A DNA stretch of 64,000 nt from assembly GCF_005049235.1 (NCBI RefSeq), contig NZ_SUMD01000002.1, positions 537,927 through 601,926 of the forward strand, in the 5' to 3' direction. Under the pieces are notes generated by a model that saw only the letters and a program-made list of their open reading frames with translations, was not told where the DNA came from and searched no databases. Both the position numbers and the translations under genes were made by a program. Shown one piece after another: positions 24,869 through 32,880 of the stretch (positions are counted from its first letter, which is position 1; every line of letters begins with the position of its first letter). The DNA is from Rhodococcus oryzae. GTDB lineage: Bacteria > Actinomycetota > Actinomycetes > Mycobacteriales > Mycobacteriaceae.

Positions 24869-26221
24869 GTGACCACCAGAGCCCGAACCGCCAAGAAGCC
24901 GGCCGCAGCAGCCCCGAGCGCGGGCGGCAAGCAGCTTCGCCCCGTCGCCATCGTCGGCGGCAACCGCATCCCCTTCGCGCGCTCCGACAAGGCGTACGCG
25001 CAGGCATCGAACCAGGACATGTTCACCTCGACGCTGGACGGCCTGGTGAGCCGCTTCAATCTGCAGGGTGAGCAGCTCGGCATGGTGGTCGGCGGCGCTG
25101 TGCTCAAGCACAGCCGCGACTTCAACCTGATGCGCGAGAGCGTCCTCGGCAGCGCGCTGAGCCCGTACACCCCGGCCTACGACCTGCAGCAGGCCTGCGG
25201 CACCGGCCTGCAGTCGATCATCGCGGTCGGCGATGCGATCGCCTCCGGCCGGATCGAGGCCGGCATCGGCGGCGGCGTCGACACCACCTCCGACGCCCCG
25301 ATCGGCGTCAACGACGCGCTGCGCGAGTTCCTGCTCTCGATCAACCGGGCCAAGACCACCGGTGACCGGATCAAGCTGCTCGGCAACGTGCGCCCCTCCA
25401 TGCTGGGCCTCGAGATCCCGCGCAACGGCGAGCCCCGCACCGGGATGTCGATGGGCGACCACGCGGCGATCACCGCCAAGGAGTTCGGCGTCCGCCGGGA
25501 GGACCAGGACGAGCTCGCCGCGGCCAGCCACAAGAACATGGCGGCGGCCTACGACCGCGGGTTCTTCGACGACCTGGTCACCCCGTTCCTCGGGCTGACC
25601 CGCGACGACAACCTTCGGCCCGGCTCGACGGTGGAGAAGCTGGCCACCCTCAAGCCGGTGTTCGGCACCAAGCTCGGCGACGCGACGATGACCGCGGGCA
25701 ACTCCACCCCGCTCACCGACGGTGCCTCGGCGGCGCTGCTGTCCACCGACGAGTGGGCGGCCGAGCGGAACCTGCCGGTGCTCGCGCACCTGGTCGACTC
25801 GGAGACCGCGGCGGTCAGCTACGTGCATGCGCCCAGCGGGCATAGCGCAGACGGGCTGCTGATGGCGCCGACCTACGCGATCCCGCGCCTGCTGGCCCGC
25901 AACGGGCTCACCCTGCAGGACTTCGACTACTACGAGATCCACGAGGCGTTCGCCTCGGTGGTCCTCGCGACGTTGCAGGCCTTCGAGTCGGACGAGTACT
26001 GCAAGGAGCGGCTCGGCCTCGACGGCGCGCTCGGCTCCATCGACCGCAGCAAGCTCAACGTCAACGGTTCCTCGCTCGCGGCCGGGCATCCGTTCGCGGC
26101 GACCGGCGGCCGCATCGTGGCCTCGTTGGCAAAGATGCTCGCGGAGAAGGGATCCGGACGCGGCCTGATCTCCATCTGTGCGGCGGGCGGCCAGGGCGTC
26201 ACGGCGATCATCGAGCGGTAA
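24869..26221 (+). CDS. fadA2: Thiolase / acetyl-CoA acetyltransferase FadA2
   Basis: Degradative-type thiolase of about 450 residues (acyl-CoA + acetyl-CoA from 3-oxoacyl-CoA). The nucleophilic Cys is in [10 protein letters not shown], the active-site His in EIHEAFASV, the second histidine loop [10 protein letters not shown], and the second Cys in ICAAGGQG. The GTG at 24869 is preferred because GGAG lies 6 nt upstream; an ATG at 24857 is also possible, and one at 24833 would fall inside the operator. Divergent from fabG4-htdX, so the three can form a reversible fatty-acyl elongation or oxidation set under the same TetR. Confidence 0.93.
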   Translation: MTTRARTAKKPAAAAPSAGGKQLRPVAIVGGNRIPFARSDKAYAQASNQDMFTSTLDGLVSRFNLQGEQLGMVVGGAVLKHSRDFNLMRESVLGSALSPYTPAYDLQQACGTGLQSIIAVGDAIASGRIEAGIGGGVDTTSDAPIGVNDALREFLLSINRAKTTGDRIKLLGNVRPSMLGLEIPRNGEPRTGMSMGDHAAITAKEFGVRREDQDELAAASHKNMAAAYDRGFFDDLVTPFLGLTRDDNLRPGSTVEKLATLKPVFGTKLGDATMTAGNSTPLTDGASAALLSTDEWAAERNLPVLAHLVDSETAAVSYVHAPSGHSADGLLMAPTYAIPRLLARNGLTLQDFDYYEIHEAFASVVLATLQAFESDEYCKERLGLDGALGSIDRSKLNVNGSSLAAGHPFAATGGRIVASLAKMLAEKGSGRGLISICAAGGQGVTAIIER

Positions 26222-26260
26222 AACCGAACGGGCAGGCCGCCGAGCCTGTCGCTGCTGTCG

Positions 26261-26299
26261 ACGCACGGTCTGGAATCACGATGATCCCAGACCGTGCGT
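26261..26299 (+). terminator. Terminator after fadA2
   Basis: 13-bp stem (26261-26273 with 26287-26299) followed by a T-rich run (TTTCTCTTT), an intrinsic-terminator shape. Confidence 0.8.
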
Positions 26300-26329
26300 T
26301 TCTCTTTGTGGTGCGTGAGGATACGAGCC

Positions 26330-27325
26330 ATGACTGTTCGCACCGTTGCGCTCGCCGAAGGACTCGACGTCAGTGCCCTGGGGTACGGGGCCATGTCGGT
26401 GGCCCCCGTCTACGGACCGGTCGACCCGGCCGAGGCCCTCGCCACCCTGCACCACTCGATCGACATCGGCGTCACCTTCCTCGACACGGCCAACGTGTAC
26501 GGGAACGGCGACAGTGAGAAGGCCGTCGGCGAGGTGCTGCGCACCCGACGCGGCGAGGTGCAGCTGGCCACCAAGTTCGGTCTCGTCGGCAACATCGCCG
26601 CGGGACAGCGGGGCATCGACGGCCGACCCGAGCATGTCGCGGGCTTTCTGGAGGCGTCGCTCGGCCGCCTCGGCGTCGACAGCGTCGACCTCTACTACCT
26701 GCACCGGGTCGATCCGAACGTCCCGATCGAGGAGACGGTCGGCGCGATGGCCGAGCTGGTGACCGCGGGGAAGGTGCGACACCTCGGGCTTTCCGAGGCC
26801 ACCGGCGACGAGCTGCGCCGTGCCAACGCGGTCCACCCGATCGCCGCGATCCAGAGCGAGTGGAGCGTGTGGAGCCGCGACGTCGAGCGCAGCGTCGTCC
26901 CCACCGCCGCCGAGCTCGGTGTCGGTTTCGTGCCGTACTCGCCGGTCGGTCGGGGTTTCCTCACCGGCACCTACGACCCGGCCGCGCTCGGCGAGTCCGA
27001 TCTGCGCCGCCGGTTCCCCCGGTTCGATGCCGAGTCGCTGCCCGGCAACGCGAAGGTGATCGAGGTGATCGAAGGGGTCGCTCGCGAGTCCGATGCGACG
27101 GCGGCCCAGGTCGCGCTGGCCTGGCTGTACGCCAAGGGTCGCGAGTTCTCGTTGCCGGTGGTGCCGATCCCGGGGACGCGTTTCGCCGCGCGGGTCACCG
27201 AGAACGCGGAGGCGGCGGCGCTCGAGCTGCCCGCCGACCTGATCGCCCGGCTCGACGAGCTGGCCGCGATCACGGTCGGGGCGCGGTCGGCTGATCCGAC
27301 CTGGGTGTCCTTCGGCCGGGAGTAG
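26330..27325 (+). CDS. Aldo/keto reductase
   Basis: NADPH-dependent oxidoreductase of 331 residues with a TIM-barrel fold. Motifs: GYGAMSV, TFLDTANVYGNGDSEKAVG (Asp and Tyr of the tetrad), LATKFG (Lys), YYLHRVD (His), and the cofactor end PIPGTR. It resembles the YhdN/AKR13-like aldo-keto reductases. The ATG at 26330 has GAGG 9 nt upstream. It is not part of the conserved fadA2-fadE5 order as I recall it and was probably inserted. Substrate unknown. Confidence 0.93.
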   Translation: MTVRTVALAEGLDVSALGYGAMSVAPVYGPVDPAEALATLHHSIDIGVTFLDTANVYGNGDSEKAVGEVLRTRRGEVQLATKFGLVGNIAAGQRGIDGRPEHVAGFLEASLGRLGVDSVDLYYLHRVDPNVPIEETVGAMAELVTAGKVRHLGLSEATGDELRRANAVHPIAAIQSEWSVWSRDVERSVVPTAAELGVGFVPYSPVGRGFLTGTYDPAALGESDLRRRFPRFDAESLPGNAKVIEVIEGVARESDATAAQVALAWLYAKGREFSLPVVPIPGTRFAARVTENAEAAALELPADLIARLDELAAITVGARSADPTWVSFGRE

Positions 27326-27938
27326 GACCACCCCGCCGAGGGAGCCCGCTCGATGGCGCGAGCCGCCCGTCCGGAGTCCGGTCTCGGATATGTCACGGTG
27401 AGGGCTCGAGTGCTCCGTTCTGTGTTGAATCGAGGTCCGACCAGGCCCGTTGCGGGTGTTGCGTAGGACACCAACCGACCGCCCTGTTTGGCTTGCGAGG
27501 TCGTGAGGCGATGCCTGCCGGTCACCGGAGCGCTCCGGAAACGACGTCGCCGATCGCGATACCGACCCGGCCCCGCCGTGCCGGTTCATCGCGATGCGGC
27601 GGGTGAATCTCGTTGGAGTACAACGTCACTGGTAACCGGTGGCGCATCGGCCCGTCCGTTCGGGGGCGAGTCCTGCCGTGGTGGCCGTGGTGGAGGACTG
27701 CCGCGCTGGGCAGGCCGACCACTCCCTCTGGGAACCGAATGTCAACCCGACACGCCAAAGCACTATTTGTGACGCTCATCGCAATTGGTTGAAATCTGGG
27801 TCGCCGGCGACGTTACCTGGTTGTGACCTAATTGCTGCTTGACGGTGACTTGACAGGGATGGCGACATCCTCGACCAAGCGCCCGCGGCACCGTTCGGAG
27901 GCCGAGACATCATTCGGTCGAATCTTGGAGCCCGACCC
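27326..27938. other. 613-bp intergenic region
   Basis: No convincing gene. It contains two TGTGAC boxes (27768-27773 and 27822-27827) in a locally AT-richer stretch ahead of the GH19-like gene, and probably that gene's promoter. I looked for a ydaO-type c-di-AMP riboswitch, which often precedes actinobacterial muralytic genes, and did not see its conserved blocks. Confidence 0.5.
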
Positions 27939-28730
27939 TTGAATGTTTCACGCTCGCGTCATTTCGGTGTAGCCCTCGCCGCAGCCACCCTGATCGCCAC
28001 CGGGGCGGCAGTCATCGGACCCGGTGGTGTCGCCAACGCCGCCAACGCAGTGCCCGCCGGGTTCTACGGTCCCCTCGACGCCTCCGCGCCCCCTCGGGTC
28101 GAGACGCTTCGTGCGGCCGAGCAGGCTCCCGTGGATCCGGCTCCTGCCGAGCCGGCTGCCGCGGCCGAGCCCGCGCCTCAGCCGCCCGCACCGGCGCCGG
28201 CAGGCGTCACCCCCGACGAGCTGGCACGCATCGTGCCCGGTATGCCCGCGGAGAAGATCGCAGAGTATGTCGCTCCCCTGAACGCGGCTATGGAGCGCGG
28301 CGGAATCGACAACCCCGTCCGCCAGGCGGCGTTCATCGCGCAGCTCGCCGTCGAATCCGACTCGTTCCGGACCTTCGAGGAGTACGCATCCGGCCGCGCC
28401 TACGAGGGGCGGGCTGACCTCGGGAACACCCAGGCGGGCGACGGTGAGCGTTACAAGGGTCGCGGCGCCATCCAGATCACCGGCCGCCACAACTACGAGA
28501 GTCTGAGCCAGTTCACGGGCGTCGACTTCGTCGCGCACCCCGAGCTCGTCGAAGCGCCGGAGAACGCGTTCACCACCGCGGTCTGGTACTGGCAGTCGAG
28601 GGACCTCAACCAGGTTGCCGATTCCGCGGGAATCGTCCGGGTGTCCGAGCTCGTCAACGGTGGTCACCACGCTCTCGAGCGGCGGGTGGCGGACTTCCAG
28701 CGTGGTCTGGACGTGCTGATCCGCCCGTAG
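27939..28730 (+). CDS. Exported GH19-like muralytic enzyme
   Basis: 263-residue secreted protein: signal peptide of about 35 residues ending near GGVANA, then an Ala/Pro-rich linker (about 60-90). A lysozyme-like GH19 domain occupies about 95-255. Domain motifs are FIAQLAVESDSF (probable catalytic Glu), YKGRGAIQITGRHNY and the late VNGGHH. Likely cleaves peptidoglycan glycan strands outside the cell. There is a TTG start with GGAG 9 nt upstream; no ATG or GTG fits the signal peptide. Two TGTGAC boxes lie upstream and might be MtrA-type sites, which is speculative. Confidence 0.86.
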   Translation: MNVSRSRHFGVALAAATLIATGAAVIGPGGVANAANAVPAGFYGPLDASAPPRVETLRAAEQAPVDPAPAEPAAAAEPAPQPPAPAPAGVTPDELARIVPGMPAEKIAEYVAPLNAAMERGGIDNPVRQAAFIAQLAVESDSFRTFEEYASGRAYEGRADLGNTQAGDGERYKGRGAIQITGRHNYESLSQFTGVDFVAHPELVEAPENAFTTAVWYWQSRDLNQVADSAGIVRVSELVNGGHHALERRVADFQRGLDVLIRP

Positions 28731-28733
28731 TTC

Positions 28734-28800
28734 CCGGCGGCCGGGCAGTTTCGTCGGCAAAGATGTTCGCGGAGAAGGGATCCGGCCGTCCCGATCTGCT
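28734..28800 (+). pseudogene. Decayed thiolase (fadA) 3'-end fragment
   Basis: Beginning right after the GH19 gene stop, about 70 bp resemble fadA2 positions 26103-26193. The central stretch GGCAAAGATG-x-TCGCGGAG-AAGGGATCCGG differs at very few sites, and flanking similarity continues on both sides with small gaps. Translated, it gives KMFAEKGSGRPDLLLCGG against [20 protein letters not shown]. There is no start, body or active site, so it is a remnant of a duplicated or recombined thiolase gene. Confidence 0.7.
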
Positions 28801-28930
28801 CCTGTGTGGCGGGTGGCACAGTCTCGCGAGTGTTTGCGCAGGTGACGCGGCTTCATCCCGAGTTCTGGGACGGCCGAGAAGGATTCTGATCCCGGTGTGT
28901 AACGGGATCTCGACGTCGGTCGATACCCGT

Positions 28931-28981
28931 GTAGTCCCGCGTTGCAGCCTGACCCCCGACCCGGTTGCAATGCGGGACTAC
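28931..28981. repeat. Imperfect inverted repeat in intergenic region
   Basis: Arms of 16 bp (28931-28946 and 28966-28981, one mismatch) around a 19-nt loop, inside the 492-bp gap (28731-29222) between the GH19-like and VanW genes. Possibly the terminator of the first or a structure in the leader of the second. No other element is evident in this gap except the thiolase remnant. Confidence 0.6.
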
Positions 28982-29222
28982 CCATATCCGCGTGTTGGCG
29001 TCCGCCTGACTGGACGCCCGACCAACATTCTTCGCCAAAGTTCCGGAGGGGCTGAGTCATTCGTGATGACGCCGCCTCGCTGTCCGGCGGTGACCAGAGA
29101 TGGAATCCGACGGTTCCCCGGTCTGGCGACGCTACGAATCTGCAGCCCCATGAGCGTCGCGTTACGCTGGACCTCGGAAAACAGGCGGTTGGCCCAGCGG
29201 CAATTCGGTAGGAGGGGCCAGG

Positions 29223-31415
29223 GTGACGGACGGTAACGGCGGGAGCGGTAGGCATGCGAACGGGCATGTCGCACCCCCGACCGAGGATGGCGGGAAGGTG
29301 CCCGGCCATTCCGTCGGCGACGCCGACGGCGCCAAGACGGTTCGCATCGTCCTCGATCAAGACCAGGAGGCAGAGGCCCCGACCGCGCGGATCGAGCGCC
29401 CGGAGCAGCCGCAGCTAGACCAGGGTGACGAGGCCACGCCGGATGAGGCCGAGACAACGATCATCCCGGTCGTGCGCCCCGATCGGCAGGCTGATGCGCC
29501 GTCCGAGGCCTTCCAGGCGCCTGTGCAGGCATACAGCGACATACCGGGGGCGGCCGCCGGACCGTCGGATCCGGCCGACCCCGACACCGTGCTCATGGCC
29601 GGAGAGGGCGCCGCGCCACGGTCCGGCCCGCCCGCCGAACCACGGCCGGAACCCGCCGCATCCGGACCTCCGCCCGTCCCTCCGGTCGGCCCGCCGATGG
29701 GCCCGCAGGACGGCCCCGGGTCGCCGCAGCCCGGGTCGTCGGGCCGATCCCCGCTCGCCAAGATCGCGATCGGCGCCGCCGCGCTGGCCGCGGTGGGGCT
29801 CGTCGCCTACGGGGCGGACTACGTCCTGTCCGGCGATTCGGTCCCGCGGGGCGTCACGGTGGCCGGTGTCGACGTCGGTGGGTTGAGTACCGCCGATGCG
29901 GAGGCGAAGCTGCGCGCACAGATCGGGCCGAGGGCCGACCAGCCCGTCCCGGTGCAGGCCGGTGAGGTGCAGACCGAGATCGTGCCGAGCGAGGCGGGCC
30001 TCGCCGTCGACTGGTCGGCCACGCTTGACCGGGCCGGCTCCCAGCCGTTGAACCCCGTCACGCGGCTGACGTCGCTGTTCTCCGAGCGCGAGATCGGCGT
30101 CGTCACCACCACGGACCCGGTGAAGCTGACCGAGGCGATCGACGGGATCCGGCTGCAGACCGACCGCGCACCGCTCGAGGGCAACGTCGTGTTCGAGGGG
30201 GCGACGCCGATCGCCGTCACGCCCCGGCAGGGCCAGAATCTCGACGGACAGGCCGCGGAGACCGCCTTCGCCGAGAACTGGGCGAACGGGGAGAGCGTGG
30301 ACCTGCCCGTGAGCGTGGTACCCGTCTCGGTGGGGCAGGACGGCGTGGACCGGGCGATGAACGAGGTCGCGGTCCCCGCCGTGGCGACGGATCTCGTGGT
30401 GACCGGCCGGGACAACAAGTCCGCGGTGTTGCGCCGGGACCAGGTCGGCGGCGTTCTCACCTTTGTGCCAGACGGGAACGGTGGACTCACCCCGCAGTAC
30501 AACGTCGACGCGGCGATCGGAGTGCTCGCGCCGCAACTCGCCGCCACCGAGGTCCAGCCCAAGGACGCGACGTTCAGCCTGTCCGGGGGCGCGCCAACGG
30601 TGGTGCCCGCGGTGACCGGCGACATGATCGAGTGGCGCAAGACCCTCGAGCAGCTGCCGACGCTGATGGCGCTGACGGGACCGCGCACCACGGCCGCGGT
30701 CTACGAGCAGAAGCAGCCCGCGTTGACCACGGCCGCCGCGGACAAGCTCGGCATCCGGCAGGTCATCGGCGAGTTCACCAGCGGCGGATTCGAGGCGGCC
30801 TCGGGGGTCAACATCCGTCTGGCGGCCAGCGAGATCAACGGCGCCGTCGTCAAGCCGGGGGAGACGTTCTCGCTCAACGGACACACCGGTCCGCGTGGAT
30901 CGGCGGAGGGCTACGTCGAGTCCGGGGTGATCAACAACGGCCGCCCGGCGAAGGCGGTCGGCGGTGGCATCAGCCAGCTCGCCACCACGCTCTACAACGC
31001 CGCCTACTTCGCGGGCATGGAAGACGCGGGCCACACCGAGCACAGCTACTACATCTCCCGGTACCCCGCGGCCAGGGAGGCGACCGTGTTCGAGGGTGCG
31101 ATCGACCTGAAGTTCAAAAACGACTCGCCGACCGGTGTGCTGATCCAGGCCGTCGGAACCGGATCCGATGTGACGGTGCGGCTCTGGGGAACCAAGACGG
31201 TGGACGTCGAGTCCATCCCGGGGGAGCGGTACGCGCCAACCGACCCGAACACCGTGACCCTTCCCAAGGGTCCGGGCTGCATCGCCTCCAGCGGCGCGAA
31301 GGGCTTCACCACCAGTGACACCAGGGTGATCACCGATCACGCCACCGGGCAGGAGATCTCGCGCGACACCCGCACGGTCAAGTACGACCCGGTGCCCATC
31401 GTCAAGTGTGAGTAA
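29223..31415 (+). CDS. VanW-domain membrane-anchored protein
   Basis: 730 residues from a GTG with AGGAGG 8 nt upstream. Residues 1-175 are a long acidic, Pro-rich cytosolic region. One membrane span follows (about 178-200, IAIGAAALAAVGLVAYGADYV), then extracytoplasmic repeats of the PG-binding_4 type (GVTVAGVDVGGLSTADAEAKL and a second copy further on). A VanW domain fills about 500-650 (FTSGGFEAASGVNIRLAASE, GETFSLNGHTGPR, GGGISQLATTLYNAAYFAG). The family was named from vancomycin clusters but its role is unknown; peptidoglycan or lipid II binding is inferred from the repeats. Convergent with DUF2236. Confidence 0.9.
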   Translation: MTDGNGGSGRHANGHVAPPTEDGGKVPGHSVGDADGAKTVRIVLDQDQEAEAPTARIERPEQPQLDQGDEATPDEAETTIIPVVRPDRQADAPSEAFQAPVQAYSDIPGAAAGPSDPADPDTVLMAGEGAAPRSGPPAEPRPEPAASGPPPVPPVGPPMGPQDGPGSPQPGSSGRSPLAKIAIGAAALAAVGLVAYGADYVLSGDSVPRGVTVAGVDVGGLSTADAEAKLRAQIGPRADQPVPVQAGEVQTEIVPSEAGLAVDWSATLDRAGSQPLNPVTRLTSLFSEREIGVVTTTDPVKLTEAIDGIRLQTDRAPLEGNVVFEGATPIAVTPRQGQNLDGQAAETAFAENWANGESVDLPVSVVPVSVGQDGVDRAMNEVAVPAVATDLVVTGRDNKSAVLRRDQVGGVLTFVPDGNGGLTPQYNVDAAIGVLAPQLAATEVQPKDATFSLSGGAPTVVPAVTGDMIEWRKTLEQLPTLMALTGPRTTAAVYEQKQPALTTAAADKLGIRQVIGEFTSGGFEAASGVNIRLAASEINGAVVKPGETFSLNGHTGPRGSAEGYVESGVINNGRPAKAVGGGISQLATTLYNAAYFAGMEDAGHTEHSYYISRYPAAREATVFEGAIDLKFKNDSPTGVLIQAVGTGSDVTVRLWGTKTVDVESIPGERYAPTDPNTVTLPKGPGCIASSGAKGFTTSDTRVITDHATGQEISRDTRTVKYDPVPIVKCE

Positions 31416-31432
31416 CGGCCGCGGGAGCGGGC

Positions 31433-32665
31433 TCAGCCCGAGTGGGTGATCTGTCCGATCGGGGGTCGCTCGCCGCCGAGCAGGCGGCGGTGGGCGTCGT
31501 CCAGCTGTCGTTCCGCGCGGGCATCGACCCAGCGCTGCCCGCCGGGCAGTCGGGCGATGACGCGATGCTTGACGGTGTTCGCGGCGGCCCGCCACACCGG
31601 GTACCACGGCGGCCGCATCGGCACCCGGAGCGCACGCACTCCCGCGGGACCGAGCAGCGTGGTGGCCAGGCTCAGCCCGCGCTCGTAGTCGTAGGTGCGG
31701 CGGATCCGCTGGAAGTTCTTGTGGTGGATCAGCTTCGGCGATTCGATCAGCGACTTCGCCAGGGCGAGGCTGTTCGCGTCCGCCGCCGGTGACGCGGTCC
31801 CGATGTGGTAGATCATCCGCCGTCCGGCGGCCTCGGTGAACGGCAGCCAGTGCTCGTCCACACCCATCAGCCAGCCGACGTAGCACCACAGGTGCATCGC
31901 GGCGTCGGCGTCCGCTCTGGTGTAGCGCAGGCCGAGGACCCGGGTGTGGATCAGGAAGGTGGTCGAGAACAGTCCGAGGGTGCCCGCCTGGTCGAACTGG
32001 TTGATCGGCAGCCCGCGCACGTCGCTGTGCCAGGCGGGGTCGTGTTCGTGCTGGTAGTTGAGGAACGCGTGCATCGCCCGCACGTGCACCGTGAGTTTCC
32101 AGCCCTCGCCGAAGCGCTCGAGTCCGCCCGGCGCGGTGACCGCGCGCCACCACACGCTGGTCTCGGAGACCCGGCGCAGCGTCTGCTCGCCGGTGAGCTT
32201 GCCCGAGGCCATCAGCACCGGCAACGGCCCGGAATTGTTGTAGCCGCCGAGAAGTGAGCCGTAGCCGAGGACCAGGGAGGCGTCCATGCCCACCCGGCGC
32301 AGCACCCGTGCGCCGTGCGCCAATTTCGCCTCGTCCACCCAGTCGGGGGTCCGGGCCAGCTCCCCGAAGAACTCCCGCAGCGGGTCCGGCGGATCGGGGA
32401 TCGAGTCGATGCCGTGTTCGAGGGCCTGACGGAACATCGGCATGGACACGATGTGGTCCTCGCGGATGGCTCGGACCAGGGCGTCGCCCGCTTCGTCGCG
32501 TTCCATCAGCGCCCGGCCGAGCCGGTCGCGTTCGTCGCCGGTGGGGTTCGGCGCCGCGCCGACGAGCAGGCGCAGGGGTGCCGCGACCCGGCGCGCGGCG
32601 ATCGGATCCCGCATGAACCGCTGCGGCGCGCTTGCTCCGGTCGTATCCGACAGGCTCTTGGTCAC
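31433..32665 (-). CDS. DUF2236 (MpaB/Lcp-like) oxygenase-family protein
   Basis: About 410 residues. The family is heme-b-containing in characterised relatives such as the rubber oxygenase Lcp and MpaB. Seen here: GYGSLLGGYN near the centre, RVSETSVWWRAV, VRAMHAFLNYQHEHDPAWHSD with candidate heme-contacting histidines, and INQFDQAGTLGLFSTTF. The GTG at 32665 has GAAGGG upstream and avoids including an upstream palindrome. No export signal. Substrate unknown. A separate 18-bp palindrome upstream suggests TetR-type control by a regulator not in this window. Confidence 0.88.
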   Translation of the reverse strand: MTKSLSDTTGASAPQRFMRDPIAARRVAAPLRLLVGAAPNPTGDERDRLGRALMERDEAGDALVRAIREDHIVSMPMFRQALEHGIDSIPDPPDPLREFFGELARTPDWVDEAKLAHGARVLRRVGMDASLVLGYGSLLGGYNNSGPLPVLMASGKLTGEQTLRRVSETSVWWRAVTAPGGLERFGEGWKLTVHVRAMHAFLNYQHEHDPAWHSDVRGLPINQFDQAGTLGLFSTTFLIHTRVLGLRYTRADADAAMHLWCYVGWLMGVDEHWLPFTEAAGRRMIYHIGTASPAADANSLALAKSLIESPKLIHHKNFQRIRRTYDYERGLSLATTLLGPAGVRALRVPMRPPWYPVWRAAANTVKHRVIARLPGGQRWVDARAERQLDDAHRRLLGGERPPIGQITHSG

Positions 32666-32734
32666 GGTGCGCCCTTCGCTCGGGGGATCCGGTGCCCGCG
32701 GATCTGCGTGCGGGCCTATGGTCAACATGCAGGA

Positions 32735-32752
32735 TGACAACGCATGTTGTCA
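32735..32752. promoter_or_regulatory. Palindromic operator upstream of DUF2236 gene
   Basis: TGACAACGCATGTTGTCA: 7-bp perfect arms around GCAT, about 70 bp before the DUF2236 start. Shape and size suit a TetR-family dimer. A related half site (GTCAACATGC) lies about 14 bp away. Confidence 0.6.
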
Positions 32753-32796
32753 ATACCTGGTCCTGGCCCCGGCGCCCGCGATCCATCCGGTACGGA

Positions 32797-32839
32797 AACG
32801 GCGATGCCGCACACCGTGTCGGTGTGCGGCATCGCCGTT
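32797..32839 (-). terminator. Terminator after fadE5
   Basis: 20-bp stem (32797-32816 with 32820-32839) and 3-nt loop, 40-85 bp past the fadE5 stop. Confidence 0.85.
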
Positions 32840-32880
32840 GATCCGGATCGGGCCCGCGGGCCCGGTCGAGCTCGTGCCGT

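Noticed and set aside
27488..27772. 94-codon frame in the gap before the GH19-like gene
   Set aside because: Arg/Gly-rich, no ribosome site, no domain.
27700..27938. ydaO (c-di-AMP) riboswitch upstream of the muralytic enzyme
   Set aside because: Expected from related genes, but the conserved blocks are not visible.
28763..29236. 157-codon frame in the GH19-VanW gap
   Set aside because: Begins inside the thiolase remnant and then drifts through non-coding-looking sequence and the inverted repeat.
29415..32786. Open frame of about 1120 codons antisense to VanW and running into DUF2236
   Set aside because: Low-complexity composition and overlaps two well-supported genes; no start signal.
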